From assembly GCF_000330505.1 (NCBI RefSeq), contig NW_004440361.1, positions 26,851 to 66,540 of the forward strand: DNA of 39,690 bases. Direction: 5' to 3'. Made by a program: the position numbers and the translations under genes. The stretch's first letter is position 1. Each line of letters starts with the position of its first letter. This DNA comes from Entamoeba invadens IP1 (lineage: Eukaryota > Evosea > Mastigamoebida > Endamoebidae). A model generated the notes under the pieces. It saw only the letters and a list, made by a program, of their open reading frames with translations, was not told the DNA's origin and did no database searches. Of the stretch, positions 22,326 through 32,810 are shown in pieces.

Positions 22326-23495
22326 TTTGATTGAACTCTTTCTAAAATATAAAAACTGTTACAAACTATTGTTTACTATAATTTTTATTTTCTATTAACA
22401 AATAAACTATCCTTTTATAGTAAATTACTATGTGCTGTGGTTCTTATTATTTTTACTTGGAGTTTTTGGAAATAAGTTTGGTCTTTTGTATTTTTGTGTT
22501 TACTTTAAAAATACCTTTATTTTTTAACATGTTTCTTGTATGCTGCTCAAAATGCATCCCAACGAAACAGACGTGTATGCCATGCAAATCCAACTTTTTT
22601 GTACCAAATAGAATAATAATTATTTTAATTTGTTCCAATAAAGTAAATTTTGGCTATTGTTTTTGGTTGGCAATGATAAAAAACCAGAAGAACAAACAAT
22701 GAATTCATATCTTTGATCCTCGTAAGTGACACGAACCAAAATTCATACACCAAGGTCAAAACATTGTTGTGAAAAAGTATAAATTGAGTGTCTTCAGTTT
22801 GGCTGTAAAACGTTTTTTTATGAATTTTTTTGGTTTTGTGATTTTTGATACTTTTGAAAACGTATTTTAGTTATTTTTTGTTTATTTTACACTTTTTTCT
22901 TTAAGATTTTTTTTTCAAAGTCGGAACAAACAAAAGTGTCCTTACGTCTTATCTTTTTGTATTATAGAAAAAATAGTAAAACCCAATTTTTTAAATTATT
23001 GTATTATTCAAAGTTTACAAAAAACTATTTATTTTCCCTTGTTATTGTTTTTGAGATCAATTGCATATTGAAATTTCAAGACACCTCAAAGTCTGTTATT
23101 TATTTTCTTTTCTTTGATATTTTATGATGCAATTGATTTTGAATATTCTGGACCAGTATGTTTTACGTTACAGTTATCTCTTTGTTATATTTTATATTAA
23201 TTTTATTATTGTAATAAGTTGTGGACATCTCAACAAATGTTTGATCTGACTTTTCTATTATCCTCTGACTTGTTTCTGAAAAGACTAGGCCAAAAAAGTA
23301 AACCTTTGTTCGTCCCAACTTCAACAAAAAGTTCACTTTTTTACTATAATTTATATTTTTTTTACTATAAAATTTTACTAAGTCAGTCGTACCAAGAAAG
23401 TTGGAGTAATTAAAGAAATAAAAGTCTCATTTACTTGAAAAATAACTAAGATTACACAAAATCCATTATTTTTGGTTTTTAGAGTTTTCAGAGGG
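22326..23495. other. Noncoding right part of the piggyBac family 2 element
   Basis: No secure gene. Frames at 22430-22702, 22936-23127 and 23219-23413 are rich in Phe, Leu and Lys with no domain, apart from the CSKCIPTKQTCMPCK stretch at about 22537-22581. AGTCAGTCGT at 23381-23390 is the inverted copy of the left-end motif. Confidence 0.45.
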
Positions 23496-23499
23496 TTAA

Positions 23500-23788
23500 A
23501 TCATTTATTATTTAAAATAATATAAAATAATATATTATAAATCAATAGAAAATAATGAACAATGAATCAATTAATAACACTAATAATATTGTTTGTAATA
23601 ACATTTAAATTATTCAACATCAAAACATTATTCTTTCGATTTTAAATTGACAATTGGAATTATAACCAATAATAAAATATAATAAATTAATAATTTCAAA
23701 TGTTTTAATTTATGATTTGATTAATAATGCCAAGATTATATACAGCATAACTAAAACGTGTGTTTTTTACTTTTTAAAAAAAATCTAG
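23500..23788. other. TMK1 upstream region
   Basis: AT-rich spacer between the right end of the putative piggyBac element and TMK1; it must hold the TMK1 promoter. Nothing but candidate core elements is visible. Confidence 0.5.
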
Positions 23789-23796
23789 ATAATTCA
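23789..23796 (+). promoter_or_regulatory. Candidate TMK1 initiator
   Basis: ATAATTCA, 9 bases before the ATG, is close to the Entamoeba initiator consensus AAAAATTCA. Entamoeba 5' UTRs are usually very short, so the position fits. A TATA-like ACTTTTTAAA lies just upstream near 23770. In DNA this AT-rich the match is weak evidence. Confidence 0.3.
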
Positions 23797-23805
23797 AAAA
23801 TAATA

Positions 23806-26572
23806 ATGACTCATCAATTAAACATTGTATCACTTTTATTGTTTTTGATTGGATTGTCCTCTGAAATATGCGAAGCTGGCTATTATCTAAGTGCTGGGTN
23901 NNNNNNNNNNNNNNNNNNNNNNNNNNNNNNNNNNNNNNNNNNNNNNNNNNNNNNNNNNNNNNNNNNNNNNNNNNNNNNNNNNNNNNNNNNNNNNNNNNNG
24001 TTGGCGATGCACAAGATGTGACGAGTTGTGTGCTACCTGCGATAAAACAAATGGGAATTGCACAAGTTGTGTTGGTGGATGTGGCTTCAATGGTAAAGGA
24101 TGCTCATTGTGTCCAGCTGGGTATTTTTCACCTGGTGGAACACAATCATGCAAAACGTGTCGGGGTGGTTATTACTCGCTTGGTGGTTCTTCTGCGTGTT
24201 CAAGTTGCGATGCCACGTGTGGTAGTTGTGATAAAACAAATGGCAAATGCGCACCGTGTCGGGCGGGGACGTATCAAAGTGGCGACACTTGTGTGGAGTG
24301 TGCACCTAACTATTACTCACCAAGCTGTTCCATTTCATGTAGAAGGTGTGATACGACGTGTGTGACATGCAACTCGAGCAGTGGGTATTGCACATCGTGT
24401 CAAGGTGGATATGCCACCACCAACAAAGTGTGTACAATGTGTGCAAGTGGATATTACGAGCACAATAACGCATGCAAACAATGTAAGAATGGGACGCATT
24501 CGTCGACAAGTGGGAGCACTGTATGTGCGCCGTGTCAGGGCGGGTATTACAGTCTGATTGGGGATTCCGAGTGTGTACATTGTGATGATCTGTGTGGTGA
24601 TCACTGTGATGCTGCAAGTGGGAAGTGTCTGAGTTGCATAAGTGGATATGTCTTACAACCAATGGGAGAGTGTGTTGGATGTGAAAGTGGGCAATATGCA
24701 AATGCAGCAACAAACAGCTGCAAGTTGTGTGCTGCTGGAACGTATTCAAAGCAGAATGCGCCGTCGTGCACAAATTGTGGTGATGGGACGTATTCCAAAG
24801 AAGGTGCCACCAGCTGTACCGCATGCGCATCTGTTTGCAACACTTGTGACAAAACAACTGGCGTGTGTCTGACATGCTATTCAGGGTATCAACTGAATGC
24901 TTTGCAGAGCTGTGAGATATGCCAACGTTGGACATACTCATATGGCAAAAATTGTGTTGAATGTGAAGAGATGAAATACCAAAGTGAAAAGGGGCAGTCT
25001 CTCTGTCTTGCATGCAACACAGACTGCGCGTCATGTGATAAAACAGATGGGAAGTGCACAACATGCAAAGCTGGATATGGCTACGATAGTGGAATTTGCA
25101 CGTTGTGTCATGATGGTTATTATTCCACAGGTGGGAATGGAAGTTGCATAGCGTGTCCAGTTATTTGTGATAATTGCATCAAAAAGAGTGGCGCGTGTTC
25201 GTCGTGTTCATCTGGTTATAAAAAAGTTGGAGATAATTGTACATCTTGTGCATCAAATGGGAATTGCAATTCGTGTGATTCAAACGAAAATGAGAGCAAC
25301 AGGGTGTGTGTTGAATGTGCAGAGAAATACTTTTTAAATGAAGAACACAACAGATGCTACTTGTACAACACAATTGATCCCAACTGTGACAAATGTTCAC
25401 GGAATGCAAAGGTGTGTGTTGCATGCAGCGAAAAATTTGTGACAGATTGCACTTCGTGTTACAAATGTGATGCAAGCAAAGTCAAAATCGACACACAAAG
25501 TTGCATGAAGTGCTTTGACGCCATCAACAACTGCAACAGTTGCATTTTCACAAACACCAATTTTGTATGTGTTGGGTGTTTTGCGCCATATGTTGTGTCA
25601 ACTAACAGCAAGTCGTGTGTGTTGGGTTACACTGAAGGTACTCATTACAACTACGGCACAAACAAATCAACATTAAATGATGGCAACTGTGTAAGACAGG
25701 TGAACACAACGTGTATACAATGCGAAAACACTCTGCTTGTCAACGGGAGTTGCATTGGTGTTGATAACAACTGCGTACGACACTCGACAACGACGTGTGA
25801 TGTGTGTGCAACAGAAACCATCACAACAGCAAACTGTGGAGAAACCACAAATAACTGCAAATACACAAAAGTTGTGAGTGGCGTTGGCGAGTGTCTCCAA
25901 TGCAAAAGTGATAACCTGTGTGGACTGCAACAGCAGCACTGCGCAATATCAAACAACTCGTTTTGTTATTTGGCAGTAACTGGATATTCTTCGACAACAA
26001 ATGGAATAATGGAGTGTGTGAGTGGCACACTATGTATTCAATTTGAAAACAATGAAATTGATTGTAAATGTGCAAATCTATATGTGTTTGATAGCAATTA
26101 CAAATGTCATGACGATGTCAAATGCAGCACAATGAAGTCGATTTATTGTGTTGGATGCGTCACAAATCACCACATTGAAGACTACACGTGCACACAAAAC
26201 ACAATTGCAAACTGCGAAATCCAAAACAAAGACATCTGCATCAAATGTGATGCAACTACAATCACATCAGATGGGAAGTGTTACTCAACTGACAATTTGG
26301 ATTGCGCCAAGTTTCATGGTTTGTTCAAAAAGTGTTCAGCAGACAAATACAAAACACTTGAGAAATGTGAGTTGATTGAAACACATTTCCCGTCATCCCA
26401 GTCAGTTGTTGGAAAACACCGTGCTGAGTGTAAATATAACAACAATTTAATCAACGGCATTTGTGTGACAAACACACTACAAAACACAACAAACAATTAT
26501 TTTAAATCCATTTCAAATCAATTGCAAAACACACAACAAAAAAATATAAAAGTGGTACCAAAACATTATTAA
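23806..26572 (+). CDS. TMK1 ectodomain: N-terminal part of a transmembrane kinase
   Basis: The ATG at 23806 starts MTHQLNIVSLLLFLIGLSSE, a signal peptide with a clear hydrophobic core that probably ends near EICEA. After seven more residues a 100-N gap (23900-23999) hides the start of the ectodomain. From 24002 a long Cys-rich region runs as repeated units of the form C-x2-C-x3-C-x2-C-x5-C-x2-C with GYY/GTY turns (CRGGYYSLGGSSACSSC), like GCC2_GCC3 / furin-like modules. The 25300-26570 part has sparser, degenerate CxxC units. The frame closes with TAA at 26570-26572, just after an A7 run (26538-26544). One frame over, coding continues without a break into 26626-28473, so I read this as the first part of one gene with a single-base shift, not a separate secreted protein. 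The family acts as surface receptors; ligands are unknown. Confidence 0.85.
23900..23999. other. Assembly gap (100 N) inside the TMK1 ectodomain
   Basis: A run of exactly 100 N. The frame before the gap and the frame after it do not agree at nominal length, so the real gap length is not 100. Confidence 1.
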
Positions 26573-26625
26573 AATCGGAACAAAACGACGAGTCGAATTG
26601 CATTGAAAAGAGTTCAAAAGGGTGT

Positions 26626-28473
26626 TTGCGATGTGCTGACATGTATTACATCGAAAACGGCGTTTGTGTGCAGTGCGAGTACCCCTGCATACACTGCTCA
26701 AATCTGACATTCTGCACAAAGTGTGACCGATACTCCTATCCTAACACAAACGGCAATTGCACAACACTTGGAGAAATCATTACAACGTGTCTGGTGATGA
26801 TGCCAAATTACGATGGATGTGCTATTTGCAAAGATGGATACAAACGATCCACCGATGGCACAAGTTGTGACAAATGCGATGAATCGTGTGAAAAGTGTGA
26901 TGTCTTCGGCAACTGCATTGACTGCAACAACACATTCTATCGCATTGATACAAGTGACAAATACTGCAGACCACAAAGTGAGTTAATTGGATGTCTCAAC
27001 ACAAGCATATATGGCTGCTTGATATGTGAATATGGGTACTATATACACACAAATGTGTGTGATAAGTGTGATAACAACTGCACACTCTGCACATCACCGA
27101 CAGAGTGCACAAGTTGTATTGCAACACACATTTTAGTCGACTCACAGTGTGTCCAATTTTCAACCATTTCAAATTGCATTTCTGCATCAAACAACAAGTG
27201 CGCACAATGTGCTGATAATTTCAAAGTCAATACAGAAGGCACTCAATGCAATAAAAAGACGAACTATGGCTTGGTCGTAGTACTTCTTGTTGTTTTGACA
27301 TTATTATTTTTGGTATTTCTTTTTGTAGTGACATATACAAATTTTTATCTGTTTAATAAAAAGCAGAAGAAAGACAGAGAAAGGGGTGTTTGTGTATTTC
27401 CAATGAAAAAATCGAATATTTTAATGAAAGTACTTGGAAACAACATTTTTACTAATAAGACTGAAATTTGTTTTAATGAAGTTGATGATTTTGAAGATTT
27501 GCTTAAAGTCAATGTTGAAAGTCGAGAACTTCTATGTGTTGGAAACTCTTCAAAAGGTGTTTTAAAAATTCAAATCACCACACAAAGTTCTTCTGAGAAA
27601 TACACAATCAGAACAGAGCCAAAAATAGTGAGTTTGAAGAGTGGATTTGCATGTGAATTTGAAGTCTTTTTAACTCCCCATTGTACACTCACTTTGGAAG
27701 ACAAAATTGCTGTTGTTACTTTGGATATATCAACAGGGGGAATGGCGACTTTCCCAATAAACTTGTTTGTCAAAACAGAGAAGACGACGCGACTTGACTT
27801 CGATGATATTGTTGAAGAGAAGAAACTTGGGGAAGGGTCTTTTGGTATTGTGTATAAAGGAAATTACAGAGGAAATGTTGTAGCGATTAAAAAGATGAAA
27901 CAAATTGAAAATTCATTAGATGACAATTCGATTGATGAATTTACAAAGGAAGTTGGAATGCTTGACAAATTCCGCAGTGAGTATATCATTCACTTTTATG
28001 GAGCTGTTTTTATACCAAGCAAAGTGTGTATGGTCACCGAATTTGCACAATACGGGTCGTTACAAGATTTGATGAAACACAAAACAAGTGATGAAGTTGA
28101 TATGAACCTGAGGATAAAAATTATGACGGATGCGGCAAAGGGAATATCATATTTGCATGAAAATGGGATACTGCACAGAGACATCAAACCAGACAACATT
28201 CTTGTGTTATCACTCGATTCAAATGAAAACGTGAATGCAAAATTGACTGACTTTGGGTCAAGTAGAAATATCAATTTGTTAATGACAAATATGACATTCA
28301 CAAAAGGTGTTGGAACACCAAAGTATATGGCGCCCGAAATCTTGAACAAAGAGAAATTCATCAAAAGTGCTGATATTTTTCGTTTGGAATTACAATGTAT
28401 GAAGTGGTTGGGTGGTGTAAAGCATACCCAACAGAGACTTTTAAGTTTCCATGGAAAATTGCGGAGTTTGTGA
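26626..28473 (+). CDS. TMK1 C-terminal part: membrane span, beta domain and kinase
   Basis: The frame is open from just after the A7 run (26538-26544) through the ATG at 26626, so that ATG is internal. It holds the last Cys-rich units (CEYPCIHCSNLTFCTKC onward). One membrane helix follows (GLVVVLLVVLTLLFLVFLFV, about 27265-27350), then a basic stop-transfer stretch (NKKQKKDRER). A beta-rich cytoplasmic domain covers about 27480-27790, and the kinase begins at about 27798. Kinase motifs: GEGSFGIVYKG (P-loop), VAIKKM (Lys), FTKEVGMLDKF (Glu), HRDIKPDN (catalytic loop), DFGSSRN, GTPKYMAPE. After KSADIF the frame fails at a T5 run (28376-28380) and ends at 28473. The next frame supplies the rest (28395-28604). 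The kinase belongs to the TMK (tyrosine-kinase-like) group of Entamoeba. Confidence 0.85.
   Translation: MRCADMYYIENGVCVQCEYPCIHCSNLTFCTKCDRYSYPNTNGNCTTLGEIITTCLVMMPNYDGCAICKDGYKRSTDGTSCDKCDESCEKCDVFGNCIDCNNTFYRIDTSDKYCRPQSELIGCLNTSIYGCLICEYGYYIHTNVCDKCDNNCTLCTSPTECTSCIATHILVDSQCVQFSTISNCISASNNKCAQCADNFKVNTEGTQCNKKTNYGLVVVLLVVLTLLFLVFLFVVTYTNFYLFNKKQKKDRERGVCVFPMKKSNILMKVLGNNIFTNKTEICFNEVDDFEDLLKVNVESRELLCVGNSSKGVLKIQITTQSSSEKYTIRTEPKIVSLKSGFACEFEVFLTPHCTLTLEDKIAVVTLDISTGGMATFPINLFVKTEKTTRLDFDDIVEEKKLGEGSFGIVYKGNYRGNVVAIKKMKQIENSLDDNSIDEFTKEVGMLDKFRSEYIIHFYGAVFIPSKVCMVTEFAQYGSLQDLMKHKTSDEVDMNLRIKIMTDAAKGISYLHENGILHRDIKPDNILVLSLDSNENVNAKLTDFGSSRNINLLMTNMTFTKGVGTPKYMAPEILNKEKFIKSADIFRLELQCMKWLGGVKHTQQRLLSFHGKLRSL
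28039..28357 (+). repeat. 319-bp tract identical to the TMK2 kinase (conversion tract, copy 1)
   Basis: By eye there is no mismatch to the reverse complement of 34240-34558, from the codons for EFAQYGSLQDL through NKEK. Two mismatches (28035 and 28038) precede it, then another 44 identical bases (27991-28034). Outside these limits the two kinase genes diverge quickly. Confidence 0.9.
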
Positions 28474-28604
28474 TGTCAGGAAAGCGACTTGAAAGACGTG
28501 AAAATATATACGTCAATTTGTATGAAATTATTCAAGCGTGTTGGGTTCGAGAAAAAGCAAACAGAGTCTCCATTGATGAAATAGTTAATATGCTAATAAT
28601 ATGA
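28395..28604 (+). CDS. TMK1 kinase C-lobe end (after frameshift)
   Basis: It supplies the missing end of the kinase fold. In frame just upstream of 28395 is SFGIT, then YEVVGWCKAYPTET, FPWKIAEFVMSGKRL and IIQACWVREKANRVSIDEIV, ending in TGA at 28602-28604. The TMK2 equivalent is uninterrupted at the same place (DVYSFGVSLFE), so this is the continuation of TMK1 after loss of about one T at 28376-28380. A TTAATTTTG stretch downstream (about 28638) fits the Entamoeba polyadenylation signal. Confidence 0.85.
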   Translation: MYEVVGWCKAYPTETFKFPWKIAEFVMSGKRLERRENIYVNLYEIIQACWVREKANRVSIDEIVNMLII

Positions 28605-29239
28605 TTTTTTTGGTTTTTTATAAACTGTTTTTTATTAGTTAATTTTGTATTTTAAAATTTCTAAAGTATTGTAAAGGGGCAGAAAAAACCGATGTTGGAG
28701 AAAAAGCTATGTTGCTAAAATAATAGTAATTTAATAACACTTTTATAGTTTATTGTATAGTTTATTTTTCCACTTTTCCGCAATTTGATTCAAAAAACAA
28801 GGTTAACATAACTTAATTTCTTTTTTTCGAAATGTAAAAAATCATTTTTGAGATTATACATTATTTATTCTTGTAAAGATAAGGTTGAATTTGCCGAAAG
28901 ACAAAAGGGAAGCATAAAATAACGACTTCTCAACTGTTCTTTGAAGCAAGAAAAATATAAAAATTGGCTAAAAAACAATAAAAAGTTTTTAAAAGTTGAA
29001 TAATGTTTTCAATATTATTTTTCATTTTTAGCATAAATACAAAAACTTTTAATCAAAACCCCGTCAGTGTACCTTTTTTTCACACCCCTTAACTTTAACT
29101 TTTATTTTTTTACATGCTATTTATCGTTCATAAAACACAAACTCCACTATCTAATCAATTACATATCAAACAACTTAATAAACGTATCAATATTCACGCT
29201 CTTTCAATGTAACAACTTTTCATTTCTTTGATCAAAGAC

Positions 29240-29400
29240 CGACTGCACCTTTATTTCACACCCCCTCTTGATCGATTCCTCATTCGATCAGAAATGCAGT
29301 CCACGGCCAAACTTGAAAAACGTTCTTTCAAAAGCTACACCACACAAAGTTGAGTGCATCCATTCCCAGCCCTTTTTTGAGTCCCTGTCAAACAAATGAA
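29240..29400. other. GC-elevated island in the pogo element, possible foreign or host fragment
   Basis: This stretch is richer in G and C than its surroundings. Its minus strand has coding-like pieces (KKGWEWMHSTLCGVAF, then FFKFGRGLHF, a stop, and IKRGCEIKVQSVFDQRNEK). No family is recognised. A CACACCCC motif occurs here (29259) and again near 29081. It may be a captured gene piece or an old internal part of the element. Confidence 0.3.
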
Positions 29401-29655
29401 ATACAGAGCTCCTTTTTATAATCAATTAATTTTTTGAAACTTTTTTCAAAAATCGAAGCATAATCAAAAAACTGGAGAAAAATAACAAAATGAAACGATT
29501 TTTTAATTAGAAACATCGAACATCGGTAATATTCCGTTTCATGTGTCCATTTATTTTTTCCCTGTTTTTTAAATTTTTTGAACAAAACCTCAACTTTTTG
29601 TGGCAAATATCATTTATGGTCAAAGTTTAATGGTTGTTTATAAAGAACTTGGTCA

Positions 29656-30020
29656 AACATCGGTTTTTGGTGCCGTTCATGGGAAAAATAAAAAGACGGG
29701 GAAAATAGAGTGGGTTATCCGAAATGGAGGCAACCAAATCTTGGTGGTTAATAAAACAATAAAAATCGTGTTTTTTATGTTAAGTTAGTAAAATACTATT
29801 TGTATGCCGTGAAAAAACTCAATTATTTTTTGTATTTTTTAATGGCATTTTATTATTTTTGTTCAGAATTTAGTGTTGATTGATTTGAGTTTGGTAATAA
29901 AAAGGTCAACATCGGTTTTAAGAAATGTTGTTGAATTTTTTAAATTTCAACTCGGCAAAACGCAAATAATGTCCAATTTTAAGCAAAACTTTATTTAAAA
30001 TGGTAAAACATCGGTTTTTT
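29656..30020 (-). repeat. Three internal copies of the pogo TIR core
   Basis: AACATCGGTTTTT at 29656-29668, AACATCGGTTTT at 29908-29919 and AACATCGGTTTTTT at 30007-30020 are reverse complements of the left TIR core (28683-28696). The first two share an upstream GGTCAA. Another copy, with one change, lies next to the right TIR (33734-33747). They are probably transposase-binding sites, or ends of a nested 1.35-kb derivative (28674-30026). Confidence 0.7.
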
Positions 30021-31119
30021 CCGCCGTAATAAAGACTTGCACAAAAGTGCATTTTATTAAAAAATTCTAGTTAAGTGTTGAAAAAATGACTTAATTGATA
30101 CTTAATATGTAATTCAATGCACAAACAGTCAATGCAAACACAACTGAAGAGCGCTTGGGCAAGTCTTTGAAATACCATTATCATAAAAATAAAAGATTAT
30201 TTATTATAAGAGTATCTTGTGTATCAATATAGATTTCAAGTGTTTTTATTATCAAATATATCACGCTATATTTTGGGTTTTTAGACCAATTGTTGATAAT
30301 CATAAAACAAATAACTATTGTAGTTAATAAAAATACTATTAAATAATAAAAAATGTCTCGAAAAAAAATAAAAATTTGATAACTTAATATGTGCAAACTC
30401 TTATCAGTAAACCTTGCAGTCGCTAAGGCACTAACTTAACACGAAGCCAAAGAATTACAAAATGAAGTGTTCGTTATGTGTTATATAAATTAAATCATTG
30501 ATAAACTATCATGATTTAATATTTTAATAATTTAGTTTGTATAATTTAAACTATAGCTATTAATCATATAACATGGTTTATAAAAACAAACAAAAATATA
30601 TTAATGTGATTCTATTATGATATAATAATAAATTATTTCAAAAACTATTCATAATACTATATAGAATAAATATTTAATAATTTATAATAAAAATATTATG
30701 AAATTATTCCAAATAAATGTTTTTGACCATTTTGGGCAAAATTATTTAAAGAAATAATTAGTAATTTAAATATTAAAATAAATCATTTAAAAATAATGTT
30801 TAAAATTAAAGTTATTTATTATTATAATTTTTAATATTTTATTTTTATAAAAAACATAAACTTTGTAAAAAAACTAAACAACAATGCGATAAAATTTCAT
30901 CGCAAAATAAAAAACAAATCCATCGAAACAAAATAATCAGAATAACACCAAAATTATTTAAACAATCACATAATAATTAACAAAATCAATTTTATTGTTA
31001 AAAACAACAATCAATAATTAACACAACTATTTTTGTTGAAATATATTCTAAAGTTTCAAATAAAATCAAAAATACACGTTTAATAATTGAGTGTTTATAA
31101 CAATCTTTATTTTTCATCA

Positions 31120-31652
31120 ATGTCTCATAGCCCAATGATATCAAAACCTCCGAAAGTTAAACATGTGTATAAAACACAAGATGAAAAATTGCAAAGTTTA
31201 GTGAACACAATGAAAAAACCTTTAATACCACAGTATATTAATGTGATTGATTATTTAAAAGAAATCCCAGATATGATTATTTTTTTAATAATCTTGAGAT
31301 CAAAGTTAAATCCATGGCATTTGATTCTTTCCGTCAACAAGTACGTTATTGTTTAAAGGAATTGCCAGAAAATGTTTCAAAAATATTAAAAGAAAAAAAT
31401 GTCTTTTCCCATTGCACTTGACTATTTTTTCGGGACTTTCGAAAGAAAAAGTGTTCGTTGTCAAATTGACAAAATAAATAACAAAATAAAACTGGTAAAA
31501 AACCCAAAAAAGGACGAAAAAGACTACTAAATGACGAAGAAATTATTGCGATACAAAACGCAATAAAAGATAGTAAGACAAAAAAAGCAACACGTGAAGA
31601 AGCAAGTTTTTTTATTCACGAAAATTTCGACAAAAATATTGGGTCCAAGCAA
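31120..31652 (+). pseudogene. pogo transposase N-terminal DNA-binding part, frameshifted
   Basis: An ATG at 31120 starts MSHSPMISKPPKVKHVYK and runs to a stop at 31356. Near 31285 coding shifts frame to NNLEIKVKSMAFDSFRQQVR and LPENVSKILKEKNVF, then breaks at a TGA near 31420. From about 31486 it is open again (KTGKKPKKGRKRLLNDEEI, a basic linker, then KKATREEASFFI) and joins the catalytic part in the same frame. The order (two helix-turn-helix regions, then a basic GRKR linker) fits pogo proteins. Two lesions inactivate the N-terminal half. Confidence 0.7.
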
Positions 31653-32810
31653 TTGCACAAAATTATGACCCATATTCCAGATGTTGCACCAGTAATGGAA
31701 GCAAAACGGGCAGAAGTTACACCCGAGTCAATTTTGCAATATTACACCGAATTGAAAAAGAAAATTGACGGGTGTTGTTTTGAGCTTATTTTTAACCTCG
31801 ATGAAGTTGGATTCGACCAATGGGTCGATTCTCATTCGAAAATTGTCTATGCAGAAGTTTCTAGAGGACAAGATGTGTTTAATGAAGTTGAAAGAGAAAG
31901 TTCCAGAACAAGTCTTTTGTGTTGTGGATGCCTCGATGGAACCAAAATGATTTCACTTGTGGTAACAAATAGACTTTCTCTGGAAGATGTTGCTATTATA
32001 TCCCTTAAAAGTCGGGCTTTAATAAGGACACAAAAATCAGGTGTTTTGAATACTGAATTATACACCCTCTGGTTAAAAAAAGTGTTCTTCCCGACAATTA
32101 AGGCAAAAAGAGAACAAATGGGTGTGCGTGCCGATATGAAAGCTTTCCTAATTCTTGATGGGTTTTCAGGCCATTTTTATGAAGAAATTCAAAATTTATT
32201 TTTGGAAAATCATGTAGAAATGATTAAGGAGGTCCCTCACAGTTCCCATTTATGTCAACCAATGGACTTGGGAATATTCGGGAACCAAAAGAAATTTTTG
32301 GCGGACAAAAACAATTATCTTTGTCACAAATTCACTTTATTAAAAAAAGAAGGAAAAAATGTTGAAAAAAGTGGGAAATTGCTTCAAATAGATTCCCCAG
32401 AGTTCAAACAAGCAATGAAAAAATATATTAACATGTCTGAAGAGGAAAAAATTAGAGAGCTAATCTATTCCTGGGAGTGTGTGGCAAATGGAGACAATGT
32501 CACGAGCTCTTTTAAACAAGCAGGAATATCATTTGTGCCACACACTCCCAGTGAAAGCGAGCTTCAGGAGATACAAAAGAAGTCGCCAAATTACAATATT
32601 TCAGATTACATAACGGGAGTAAAAGTGGACATGAATGGGGCAAGAGAAGTCTGCAAATTCTTGGGTATGGCTGCAGAACCTAAAGTTGTTGGAGCGACCA
32701 GAGTTGCTCTCGAAAATTATGAAGACAGAAAAAAACGTCTTCAACGTGAGAAACTCACCAACACCAGGAAGCAAAGTCAAGCCAAAAAACCCAGAAAACC
32801 CGAAAAATAA
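31653..32810 (+). CDS. pogo-type transposase catalytic domain (DDE_1)
   Basis: An intact 385-codon frame, open upstream to about 31486; the first codon is TTG, so it is not a true start. Catalytic Asp blocks: FNLDEVGFDQW (first), FLILDGFSGHFYEEI (second), and HSSHLCQPMDLGIFGNQKK (third), the DDE_1 arrangement of pogo/Tigger/jerky enzymes. All three Asp are present. The C-terminus is basic (RKQSQAKKPRKPEK), as in DNA-binding tails. The catalytic half is undamaged while the N-terminal half is broken. It would cut and join DNA at TA targets in the nucleus. Confidence 0.88.
   Translation: MHKIMTHIPDVAPVMEAKRAEVTPESILQYYTELKKKIDGCCFELIFNLDEVGFDQWVDSHSKIVYAEVSRGQDVFNEVERESSRTSLLCCGCLDGTKMISLVVTNRLSLEDVAIISLKSRALIRTQKSGVLNTELYTLWLKKVFFPTIKAKREQMGVRADMKAFLILDGFSGHFYEEIQNLFLENHVEMIKEVPHSSHLCQPMDLGIFGNQKKFLADKNNYLCHKFTLLKKEGKNVEKSGKLLQIDSPEFKQAMKKYINMSEEEKIRELIYSWECVANGDNVTSSFKQAGISFVPHTPSESELQEIQKKSPNYNISDYITGVKVDMNGAREVCKFLGMAAEPKVVGATRVALENYEDRKKRLQREKLTNTRKQSQAKKPRKPEK

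Larger units (their letters stand above)
17697..23499 (+). mobile_element. Probable piggyBac transposon, family 2, carrying host gene fragments
   Basis: Left TTAACCCTTAGACGACTGAC (17697-17716) and the right end at 23496-23499 (reverse complement TTAACCCTCTGAAAACTCT) share TTAACCCT and a looser match beyond (ACT..CTAAAAA). TTAA plus CCC is the classic piggyBac terminus. ACGACTGACT at 17708-17717 recurs inverted at 23381-23390. The interval holds a piggyBac transposase (19733-21534, plus) and decayed pieces of actin (18651-19078, minus) and HSP70 (22019-22275, minus). At 5.8 kb it is about twice the size of family 1, which the extra cargo explains. TTAACCCT could recur by chance about once per 40 kb, so the limits are an inference; the contents are secure. 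Confidence 0.55.

Noticed and set aside
24087..26075. Many minus-strand open frames opposite TMK1
   Set aside because: They are antisense shadows of the Cys-rich coding sequence (His/Cys/Thr-rich by complementarity).
27996..28364. Near-identical 120-codon frames opposite both kinases (also 34236-34601)
   Set aside because: Shadow frames; their identity simply reflects the shared DNA tract and is reported as such.
30400..30470. Possible tRNA-like stretch (CTTGCAGTCGCTAAGGCACTAA)
   Set aside because: No T-loop GTTCGAATC-type box and no acceptor pairing could be drawn.
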